A stretch of 29,379 nucleotides of DNA from a virus, in the IMG/VR virus record IMGVR_UViG_3300008105_000031, positions 1-29,379 of that record; one strand, 5' to 3'. The position numbers and the translations under genes were made by a program. Shown piece by piece: positions 10,242 to 15,765 of the stretch; positions within the stretch are counted from its first letter, which is position 1; each line of letters starts with the position of its first letter. The notes under the pieces are model-generated. The model saw only the letters and a list, made by a program, of their open reading frames with translations. It was not told the origin of the DNA and searched no databases.

Positions 10242-11165
10242 ATGAACATCCCTAAAGCTAACAGTAGCCGCAATGGTTTTATCAAACTTTGGTACGGATT
10301 GAACGATTGGGAATGGGCAGACGATCCCCACACTCTTGCCCTATGGATTCATCTACTGCTTGCCGCCAGTTGGCAGGACAAAGAGTGGAAAGGACACACC
10401 ATAAAACGCGGACAAATCGTGTTCGGACGCAAGCAGTGGGCTGAAAAGACTGGATTATCAGAACAGCAGATCAGAACTTGCCTCACTAAGCTAAAATCAA
10501 CCAGCAACATAACCATCACATCAACCAGCAAGTTCTCGTTGTTAACTATTGTAAACTATGAAAAATATCAATCCACAGAAAAAAATCAACCAGCAAATCA
10601 ACCAGCAAGTCAACCGGTCATCAACCAGCAAGTTAACCACATCTTAAGACTGGAAGACTGTGAAGAAGGAAAGACAAGTAAGTATACCCCCCTACCCCCC
10701 AAGGGGGGGGATGTGTCGGTTGCGGATTTCGATTCGGTTGTTGAAACCCCGGTGAAGAAAAAACCTCGAAAGCAAAAACCGCCAGAAGCCCCGTTGGTGA
10801 TTCCGGAGTTCATCCCGGAAACCGCTTTGAACGCTTTTTTTGCCAATCGTGCGAGCATGAAAAAACCCATGACAAATCATGCAAAAGAGCTTTTAATCAA
10901 TAAAATCACAGAATTATATCGTAAAGGCCATGACCCAACCAAGTTACTAGAAAGAGCAATTTTAAGCGGATGGCTTACAGTTTACGAATCAAATGACACC
11001 CTAACCGACGGAGTTAAAAATGAACCCTTTCAACAAAGTAATGGAAGAAATCACTCTCAATCGAAGCCAAGCTTCCAAAGCGCATGGGATGAGCAGCAAG
11101 CCATCAACATCGCCTACGTCCGCCAGCTTGGAGAGCAAGCCAGAGCCGAAAAAAACGGCATCTGA
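10242..11165 (+). CDS. Phage replication initiator (O-like, winged helix)
   Basis: A 307-residue protein. The N-terminal ~110 residues (NGFIKLWYGLNDWEWADDPH, then GRKQWAEKTGLSEQQIRTCL and LLTIVNYEKYQ) match the winged-helix N-terminal domain of phage replication proteins of the lambda O/DnaD-like type, which bind the origin. A Gln/Asn/Pro-rich linker (about residues 105-130) is encoded by the iterons, and a basic linker (KKKPRKQKPP) leads to a C-terminal helical domain (about 185-250) likely to contact the helicase loader. As in lambda, the origin appears to lie inside the initiator gene. Its last 146 bases are shared with the next gene in another frame. Confidence 0.8.
   Translation: MNIPKANSSRNGFIKLWYGLNDWEWADDPHTLALWIHLLLAASWQDKEWKGHTIKRGQIVFGRKQWAEKTGLSEQQIRTCLTKLKSTSNITITSTSKFSLLTIVNYEKYQSTEKNQPANQPASQPVINQQVNHILRLEDCEEGKTSKYTPLPPKGGDVSVADFDSVVETPVKKKPRKQKPPEAPLVIPEFIPETALNAFFANRASMKKPMTNHAKELLINKITELYRKGHDPTKLLERAILSGWLTVYESNDTLTDGVKNEPFQQSNGRNHSQSKPSFQSAWDEQQAINIAYVRQLGEQARAEKNGI
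10497..10631 (+). repeat. Iteron array, probable replication origin
   Basis: TCAACCAGCAA occurs exactly at 10497, 10521, 10586, 10598 and 10621, with a degenerate copy TCAACCGGTCA at 10610. The last four are spaced 12, 12 and 11 bases, about one helical turn. The exact copies are read in three different codon frames of the surrounding gene, so the repeat is conserved as DNA rather than as protein. An AT-rich stretch (10541-10585) lies between the two groups and contains CAATCCACA (10569-10577), close to a DnaA box. This fits an iteron-type origin bound by the protein encoded here. Confidence 0.75.
10695..10710. repeat. Homopolymer inverted repeat C6-AA-G8
   Basis: CCCCCCAAGGGGGGGG inside the initiator gene, 64 bases after the iterons, preceded by another C6 run (10687-10692). 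It can fold into a tight hairpin or stall polymerases, and the G8 tract is prone to slippage, which would shift the frame of the initiator. Role unknown. Confidence 0.55.
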
Positions 11166-11610
11166 ACAATGGGGTAAGGCTGCTATGGAAGAGCTTGGAA
11201 AGGTTATGGTTGTTTTCACTGAAATACAAAAAACTTACGGAAAAACAATTAACTTGCCAGCCTCAATATCGGGATTTAGGTTCGCGTTTGAGGGCAAATA
11301 CACCCCCGAACAGGTGCAGTACGCGCTGAAAGTCCACTTGCAAAACTCGCAGGAATTCCCAACCCCGGCGCACATCACGGCCATTTTGAACCCACCTAAG
11401 CCCCGTGTCAGCTATGCCGAGTACATCGCCGCCCTTGAGTGGCAGAAGCGCAATCAAGACTGGTCGCAGTTCTCCAGCGCAGCCGACACCATCCGGGATT
11501 ACAGGCTCGCTTCGCAGAACGACGAACATGCCTATGAGCGGCAACAGGAGGAGATTGCGCTGATAGCCAAAGCCGCCCCCTTGCTTTTGGAAGACAGCAG
11601 CGAAGACTAA
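11020..11610 (+). CDS. Probable replication accessory / helicase-loader-like protein
   Basis: A 196-residue protein with a Ser/Pro/Lys-rich N-terminus (to ~residue 48), then a helical domain including GFRFAFEGKYTPEQVQYALK, FPTPAHITAILNPPKPRVSY and AEYIAALEWQKRNQDW. I recall the PxPAxI...PPKPxxS-AEYxxA pattern in alphaproteobacterial phage proteins next to initiators; position matches lambda P-type helicase loaders, but no ATPase motif is present, so the role is inferred. GGAG 7 bases before the ATG supports the start, which makes a 146-base out-of-frame overlap with the initiator gene. Confidence 0.65.
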   Translation: MNPFNKVMEEITLNRSQASKAHGMSSKPSTSPTSASLESKPEPKKTASEQWGKAAMEELGKVMVVFTEIQKTYGKTINLPASISGFRFAFEGKYTPEQVQYALKVHLQNSQEFPTPAHITAILNPPKPRVSYAEYIAALEWQKRNQDWSQFSSAADTIRDYRLASQNDEHAYERQQEEIALIAKAAPLLLEDSSED

Positions 11611-11647
11611 TAACCAAGTTTTATCAACCACTAGAAAGGATTTAACC

Positions 11648-11917
11648 ATGTACGAACCACAAAACACTGATGAACACTTAGAAAAACTAAACAAGGTAAT
11701 GATGGAATGGCACAGAAAAGGCCATTTTGATAATATTCCCAATGAGATGTATTTGCTAAAGGTTATTGCAGACATCCGCCAGAAAACGAGGATAGGCGAC
11801 AAGGTGATGCTGGCGGATTTGGCTGATACGCTGGCCGGGCTTATCCAAAATGGGGAATCGGCAATTGAGACGAACAAGCAGCTTGTGAAGCGGTTGCAGC
11901 AGATGAAGGGGGGTTAG
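11648..11917 (+). CDS. Hypothetical helical protein, 89 aa
   Basis: Starts MYEPQNTDEHLEKLNKVMME and appears fully helical, ending in a basic coil (TNKQLVKRLQQMKGG). AAAGGA is well placed upstream of the ATG. No family recognised. Last clear gene of the rightward early operon before a short, possibly frameshifted frame. Confidence 0.65.
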   Translation: MYEPQNTDEHLEKLNKVMMEWHRKGHFDNIPNEMYLLKVIADIRQKTRIGDKVMLADLADTLAGLIQNGESAIETNKQLVKRLQQMKGG

Positions 11918-12137
11918 GTGACGGATTAGAATCGTCGCTAAGGCCATTGGGGAGATTGCCCGAAAAAAAGACATTTCCTGTTGGATTAATGCCGATCCAA
12001 AATATGGCGAAAAATATACGTTTAACTACACGATTTATCAAGAAATACCTGTTGTTAAAACATTCCATAATTGGAGCCTAACACTAGGCCTCAACCGCCT
12101 CATGCGGGAGATTAAGGCTTATCCGGTGGTGGGTTAG
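11918..12137 (+). pseudogene. Frameshifted or ATT-started small gene
   Basis: A coding-looking frame runs to the TAG at 12135-12137 (RIVAKAIGEIARKKDISCWI..., ending LNRLMREIKAYPVVG), but it has no ATG/GTG/TTG start after the in-frame stop at 11919. A GTG at 11918 begins M-T-D-stop in another frame. Dropping the single T at 11927 would join MTD directly to RIVAKAIGE. So the gene may carry an indel, use +1 frameshifting at GAT-TAG-A (as known for RF2 at its stop codon), or start at the rare ATT at 11925. The A-GGGGGG run upstream could act as a ribosome site. Confidence 0.5.
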
Positions 12138-12276
12138 CTGCGTTATACTCCGCCATGTACCGGACAATATCCGCAGCTACCCTAGCCGCTACACAGGGGG
12201 GAAGGATGTAACTGCGGCGGACGTAGCCTTTGGCTAATAGCTTGGCTTTGTAGCGTTGTTCTTTAGTTTGTGGCAT
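12112..12276 (-). CDS. Small basic protein, 54 aa
   Basis: A 54-residue minus-strand protein, MPQTKEQRYKAKLLAKGYVR then RSYILPPCVAARVAADIVRY, ending with a Pro-rich tail. The short strand (YVRRSYILPP) followed by a helix is loosely like a ribbon-helix-helix DNA-binding subunit, but this is only an impression. Its start lies inside the end of the 27-residue gene upstream (14-base overlap), and its 3' end overlaps the convergent frame by 26 bases. Last gene of the reverse cassette. Confidence 0.55.
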   Translation of the reverse strand: MPQTKEQRYKAKLLAKGYVRRSYILPPCVAARVAADIVRYMAEYNAANPPPDKP

Positions 12277-12346
12277 GGTACACCGTAGCTGCTAAAATCA
12301 GCGTGAAGTTGAGCAGGGAGGCTAAAATGTAAGTTGCAAGGCGCAT
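12263..12346 (-). CDS. 27-aa single-helix membrane protein
   Basis: A very small protein, MRLATYILASLLNFTLILAA plus seven residues, that is almost entirely one membrane helix. AAAGGA lies about 10 bases before the ATG, and the start overlaps the previous stop as TAATG (12344-12348). This close coupling to a membrane-anchored neighbour suggests a small membrane partner. No family can be assigned at this length. Confidence 0.55.
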   Translation of the reverse strand: MRLATYILASLLNFTLILAATVYHATN

Positions 12347-12627
12347 TAGATTGATCCTTTCCTTTTGAGTTCGTCGTTGACAACATTTCGGCAAAGAAAG
12401 CTTAAACGCTTTGCCCATCTTTCGTTTTCGGAGAAACTATCTTTTAATTGTTTATTTTCTAACTGGATAACGGCTTGGTCAATGTAGCTACGAAGGCTTA
12501 AAACTTCCATCTCTAACTGTAGTACTTGTTTTTGCAAGTCATCAACTGTGCTTGATGGGCCAAAAAGCCACCATAATAAAATTATGGCTATTAGTGCTAT
12601 TAGTGCTAAAAGTGCATATTCAAACAT
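12346..12627 (-). CDS. Membrane-anchored coiled-coil protein, 93 aa
   Basis: Starts MFEYALLALIALIAIILLWW, i.e. an N-terminal membrane helix, then a coiled coil (DDLQKQVLQLEMEVLSLRSY and on to ~residue 65) and a basic C-terminus. I start at 12627, where AAAGGA is well placed, rather than 78 bases further up. The topology resembles Rz-type spanins, but the gene is far from the lysis module and on the other strand, so a membrane-bound accessory or exclusion function is as likely. First of three tightly overlapping genes. Confidence 0.65.
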   Translation of the reverse strand: MFEYALLALIALIAIILLWWLFGPSSTVDDLQKQVLQLEMEVLSLRSYIDQAVIQLENKQLKDSFSENERWAKRLSFLCRNVVNDELKRKGSI

Positions 12628-12696
12628 GATGTTAGTCCTTTGTGGGTAGGTGATTAGTGACAATAATGGCAAGTAGTGATAATGATTTTTTATTGA

Positions 12697-12743
12697 CCCC
12701 GCCAAGGGAGCAAAATTTGCACCTCAAACAGGCGGGGCTTTTT
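12697..12743 (+). terminator. Probable rightward intrinsic terminator
   Basis: CCCCGCC (12697-12703) pairs with GGCGGGG (12731-12737), followed by CTTTTTA on the plus strand. The loop contains a further stem, GCAAA/TTTGC (12710-12720), extended by AGG/CCT. It would stop rightward early transcription before the late region. On the minus strand no T-run follows the stem, so it is not a clear terminator for gene 12742-13146. Confidence 0.6.
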
Positions 12744-13146
12744 ATGCGGTAAGAACAAATGGGCGATCCCATTGCCCAATGTTAACGTAAGCATACCAGC
12801 CCACATCATGATAATCGATCATAGGTTCGCTATTGTCGTGATTACCGTCCATCAAAATTGCAAATGCTTTTTGCAAAAACTCTAAAGGACGACCAGAAAA
12901 CCAAGGGTTGCTTTTTTCATTAACATAAGAAGCAGCTACTTGAATGTTTTTGTTACGTTCGCGGTGGTTGAATTTTTTAGCAATCTCGTTGTAATTGCCA
13001 ATAAAATCTAACGACGCGTTTTTAATATTCAAGTTAAGTACCGAATGATTTTCAATAGAAAGAGTTGCTTTAACGCCGTACTCTTTGAGTAAAGGAGCAA
13101 TCTTTGCTTGCATCTGTTTTTTGCGCTCTTGGCTTATGTAGGCCAT
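12742..13146 (-). CDS. Conserved phage/plasmid protein, 134 aa
   Basis: Starts MAYISQERKKQMQAKIAPLL, then KEYGVKATLSIENHSVLNLN, LDFIGNY, and ends YAYVNIGQWDRPFVLTA. I recall this overall pattern (MAYISQE-KK, LKKYG-K, LDFIGNY, NIG-WD-PY) in small proteins of phages and plasmids, with no function established to my knowledge. It has its own near-consensus promoter (13193-13221) with a palindrome in the spacer, so it is likely expressed independently of the early and late programmes, as expected of a moron-type gene. Confidence 0.7.
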   Translation of the reverse strand: MAYISQERKKQMQAKIAPLLKEYGVKATLSIENHSVLNLNIKNASLDFIGNYNEIAKKFNHRERNKNIQVAASYVNEKSNPWFSGRPLEFLQKAFAILMDGNHDNSEPMIDYHDVGWYAYVNIGQWDRPFVLTA

Positions 13147-13192
13147 GATGTTTATTTCTTCGTCTGTCGGCTTGATTGCCGTCTATGAAAAC

Positions 13193-13221
13193 AGTATAGC
13201 GGTGACTTAGTCACCTGTCAA
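13193..13221 (-). promoter_or_regulatory. Near-consensus promoter of the reverse cassette
   Basis: On the minus strand: TTGACA (13221-13216), exactly 17 bases, TATACT (13198-13193). This is almost the ideal sigma70 promoter. Its spacer contains the 15-base palindrome at 13201-13215, the arrangement of a repressor-controlled promoter such as those of TetR- or lambda-type systems. The transcript would start near 13186, about 40 bases before the ATG at 13146. Confidence 0.8.
13201..13215. promoter_or_regulatory. Palindromic operator in the promoter spacer
   Basis: GGTGACTTAGTCACC is a perfect 7-base inverted repeat around one base, filling 15 of the 17 spacer bases. It is unlike the TTACAT-type operators at 8517-8576, so a different regulator, from the phage outside this window or from the host or a resident prophage, is implied. 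Confidence 0.7.
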
Positions 13222-13295
13222 TAGGTTTTTTAAAAATATATTGTTGTGGGGAAACAATAGTTTGTGATTAAGTATAACAGATAAGCTACTAAGTG

Positions 13296-13324
13296 TTGCA
13301 GTTGTTTAAAAAACAAGCTATAAC
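13296..13324 (+). promoter_or_regulatory. Probable late promoter, leaderless start
   Basis: TTGCAG (13296-13301), 17 bases, TATAAC (13319-13324). The expected start of transcription, 7 bases after the -10 box, falls on the A of the ATG at 13331. The gene there has no Shine-Dalgarno sequence, which fits a leaderless message. An inverted repeat AGTTGTT/AACAACT (13300-13306 with 13322-13328) covers the spacer and the -10 region and could be a regulator site. Confidence 0.55.
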
Positions 13325-13330
13325 AACTAT

Positions 13331-13621
13331 ATGGCAAGAAGTGGAAACCCGAACCCAAAACCCGGTCCCGGAAGACCTCCGGGTTTACCGAATAAATCTA
13401 CTGCTAAAGCAAGAGAGGCGATTGCAGAGCTTGTGGACGGAAACGCACACAGATTGCTAGGCTGGCTCGAACGAGTCGCTGAAAAAGACCCGGCAGAAGC
13501 GTTTAAGCTGTTTCAAAGCGTGATTGAGTATCATATCCCAAAATTACAACGGACAGATACTACTTTGACCGGGCAAGACGGTGGCCCTGTTCAGCATTCC
13601 ATCAAAGTTACATTTGATTAA
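13331..13621 (+). CDS. Terminase small-subunit-like / DUF5681-type protein
   Basis: A 96-residue protein with a Pro/Gly-rich basic opening (GNPNPKPGPGRPPGLPNKST), then helices (AREAIAELVDGNAHRLLGWL and EKDPAEAFKLFQSVIEYHIP). The GRPxGxPNK start is typical of DNA-packaging small-subunit-like proteins (DUF5681 type), and the gene is the first of the packaging module, two genes before the large terminase. DNA recognition at packaging is the likely role. There is no Shine-Dalgarno sequence before the ATG; see the promoter entry. Confidence 0.65.
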   Translation: MARSGNPNPKPGPGRPPGLPNKSTAKAREAIAELVDGNAHRLLGWLERVAEKDPAEAFKLFQSVIEYHIPKLQRTDTTLTGQDGGPVQHSIKVTFD

Positions 13622-13622
13622 G

Positions 13623-13651
13623 TTGACAGCCGTGTTAAAAACAATTAAAAG
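13623..13651 (+). promoter_or_regulatory. Possible secondary promoter
   Basis: TTGACA (13623-13628), 17 bases, TAAAAG (13646-13651), in the 51-base gap between the first two packaging genes. The -35 box is perfect and the -10 box weak. It could boost late transcription. Confidence 0.35.
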
Positions 13652-13672
13652 GCAAAACATTAGGGGGAATTT

Positions 13673-14125
13673 ATGGCAAATTCTGTAACGGTTGCCGGGG
13701 AAATGTTCATAAGCGAGGGAAGCTCGACGTATTTGGAGCCGTATCAAGAAGATTTTTTGCTTATTTCTGAAATTAGCACCCCTGAAGAATGCCGCTCTGT
13801 CATTCAGCACGCTTTCCTCAATGATAGACTGAAAGGGCAGAACCCTAAATACCGCGCCTGGAACACCTGCCAGATTGTGGAAGTGAAGAAAAGCAAAGAA
13901 GCTCCAGCCGATGAAGAGTTCCAAAAGCTGATTCAGACGGCAGTATCTAATGCTTGCTTGCCGGAAAATCTTTCCGCGTATCGTTCTCTCACCGGAAAAA
14001 TGGAAGCCTTAAAACGTGCTGTGAAGAAAGTTTTAGAGCGCAAAGAGGAAGAGGAAGAAGCCGAGGAAGCCGCTGCATTGCTGGCTAAGGCGAAGAAATC
14101 CAAGAAATTTGCTCAAGCATCCTAG
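13673..14125 (+). CDS. Hypothetical protein before the large terminase
   Basis: A 150-residue protein starting MANSVTVAGEMFISEGSSTY, with a highly charged C-terminal helix (VLERKEEEEEAEEAAALLAK) and a basic tail KKSKKFAQAS. AGGGGGA is well placed before the ATG. Its stop abuts the terminase GTG. By position it could be a second packaging factor or an alternative small terminase, with the coiled coil for oligomerisation; no family is recognised. Confidence 0.6.
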   Translation: MANSVTVAGEMFISEGSSTYLEPYQEDFLLISEISTPEECRSVIQHAFLNDRLKGQNPKYRAWNTCQIVEVKKSKEAPADEEFQKLIQTAVSNACLPENLSAYRSLTGKMEALKRAVKKVLERKEEEEEAEEAAALLAKAKKSKKFAQAS

Positions 14126-15436
14126 GTGGAAACAAGGATAAACATTCCGAGGGCGTTTAAAGAGCTTTTCGACAATCAGTATCGTTATAAGGTTTATTAT
14201 GGGGGGCGCGGCGGCGCAAAGAGTCACAGCTTTGCACGTGCGCTCTTGATACTGGGGGCACAAAGCAAGCTACGCATCCTTGCCACCCGCGAGCTGCAAA
14301 AAAGCATTGAAACCTCGGTGCACAAACTGTTCAGCGATTTAATACAGCAGTACAATCTTGAAAGCTTCTGGCGCATTAAGAAGGCCACCATTGAAGCCCT
14401 GAACGGCACTGAAATTATGTTCAAGGGATTAAAGTACAATGCAACCGAGATTAAATCCACCGAAGGCGTGGACATCTGTTGGATTGAAGAAGCAGAAAAC
14501 ACAAGCGAGCATTCCTATGAAACACTATTGCCCACCATCCGGAAAAACGGTTCTCAAATATGGATTAGTTTTAACACCAAGAACGTCACCGACCCAACGT
14601 ATCAACGGTTTATTGTTAACAAGCCAGACAACGCCTTCGTCAAGAAAGTCTCATGGCGCGATAATCCGAACTTTAGTGAAACGCTTAACAACGAGCGCAT
14701 AAGGCTAGAACGTGATGATGCCATTGCCTATGCCCACGTTTGGGAGGGGGAGCCTGATACCCGGTACAGCGGCACAATTTACAGCGTGTACATTGAGCGT
14801 GCACGAGAGGCCGGACGTGTTACCGATGTTCCGTACAAGGCAGGTGTTCCCGTCATCACTGCGTGGGACTTAGGCAAGCAGCATGGCACTTGTATCTGGT
14901 TTGCCCAGATGGTGGGGCAGCAAGTACGGGTGTTTGACTACTACGAGGCATTTGGAGCAGATGCAGACATTGAAGAGCTGGCAAAAGTGCTCAACGGCAA
15001 GGGATACCTCTACGGGATGCATTACCTGCCCCACGATGGGGTTCACGAGCGGTTAGGTATGAAAGGCTCAATTAGTGAGCAACTACGCCTTTCTGGTCAT
15101 CCTAACAAGATTCTACCCATGTTGTCGGTTAAAGCCGGGATTGAAAAAGGCCGCTCACTACTCAAAGAAGCATGGATTGATTCCAAGGCGTGCTCAAATG
15201 GACTGCACGCAATGATGCACTATGCTTATGAGTATGACGAAAATAGATTGACGTTTAAGCCTAATCCTATGCAAAACTGGGCTACAGACGCAAGCGACGC
15301 ATGGCGGTATCTTGCACAGGCAATGGAATATAAGGTTCAACCGCAACAAGGATTGATTGCCAAGAAACAAGTTCTTTACAGCACACAGAATAAAATTATT
15401 ACCCCAACACGCCCCAAGCTGGGAAGCTTGCGATAA
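14126..15436 (+). CDS. terL: Terminase large subunit (terminase_3 / XtmB type)
   Basis: A 436-residue packaging motor and nuclease. ATPase: Walker A GGRGGAKS (26-33), Walker B-like VDICWIEE (115-122, catalytic Glu 121/122), and coupling motif WISFNTKN (146-153). Nuclease: first Asp in TAWDLGKQHGT (D248), HDG (D304) and the C-terminal DASDAW (D388, D391), which together would hold two metals in the RNase H-like fold. It cuts concatemers and pumps DNA into proheads through the portal encoded downstream. The start is GTG directly after the previous stop, with no clear Shine-Dalgarno, so it probably depends on coupled translation. Confidence 0.95.
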   Translation: METRINIPRAFKELFDNQYRYKVYYGGRGGAKSHSFARALLILGAQSKLRILATRELQKSIETSVHKLFSDLIQQYNLESFWRIKKATIEALNGTEIMFKGLKYNATEIKSTEGVDICWIEEAENTSEHSYETLLPTIRKNGSQIWISFNTKNVTDPTYQRFIVNKPDNAFVKKVSWRDNPNFSETLNNERIRLERDDAIAYAHVWEGEPDTRYSGTIYSVYIERAREAGRVTDVPYKAGVPVITAWDLGKQHGTCIWFAQMVGQQVRVFDYYEAFGADADIEELAKVLNGKGYLYGMHYLPHDGVHERLGMKGSISEQLRLSGHPNKILPMLSVKAGIEKGRSLLKEAWIDSKACSNGLHAMMHYAYEYDENRLTFKPNPMQNWATDASDAWRYLAQAMEYKVQPQQGLIAKKQVLYSTQNKIITPTRPKLGSLR

Positions 15437-15498
15437 TTTTAATCTATTCTAAAAATAAAATAGTTGTGATATAGCAATTCAAACTAAGGGGAAAGCAC

Positions 15499-15765
15499 AT
15501 GGCAAAAAATACCACGGCGGCATTAGGCGGTATTGGTACCAAGCTTTTTAGCAGCGGCGGTGGCCCATCTGTTGAGGAAGAGCAAAAACGCCTACGCGAG
15601 CAGCAAAAGCAAATTGCCCGGCAAGAATTAGATAAAGCCGCACAAGATCAAGCTAACCTTGAAAATGCAGCCGCAGCGGGGGCACAAAAAGTACGCCCTG
15701 TAACCCCGGCAATCACCGAAGACGACGAACAGCGGCGTAAATTCCTAAAGCGGGTAACTGCTTAA
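15499..15765 (+). CDS. Small virion-module protein, 88 aa
   Basis: Starts MAKNTTAALGGIGTKLFSSG, with a Gly-rich head, then a charged helix (EEEQKRLREQQKQIARQELD) and an Ala-rich stretch. It lies between terminase and portal, and its stop touches the portal ATG. Similar small Gln/Glu-rich proteins occupy this place in BPP-1-like podoviruses, with no known function. AAGGGGAAAG provides the ribosome site. Very low complexity, so homology searches may be misleading. Confidence 0.65.
   Translation: MAKNTTAALGGIGTKLFSSGGGPSVEEEQKRLREQQKQIARQELDKAAQDQANLENAAAAGAQKVRPVTPAITEDDEQRRKFLKRVTA

Noticed and set aside
11263-11877. 204-codon minus-strand frame
   Set aside because: It runs opposite two well-supported plus-strand genes, has no ribosome site and its translation looks low-complexity and unnatural.
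12346-12627. i-spanin (Rz) call for the membrane-anchored coiled coil
   Set aside because: Topology fits, but there is no Rz1-type lipoprotein nested or next to it, and it is far from the endolysin and holin on the other strand.
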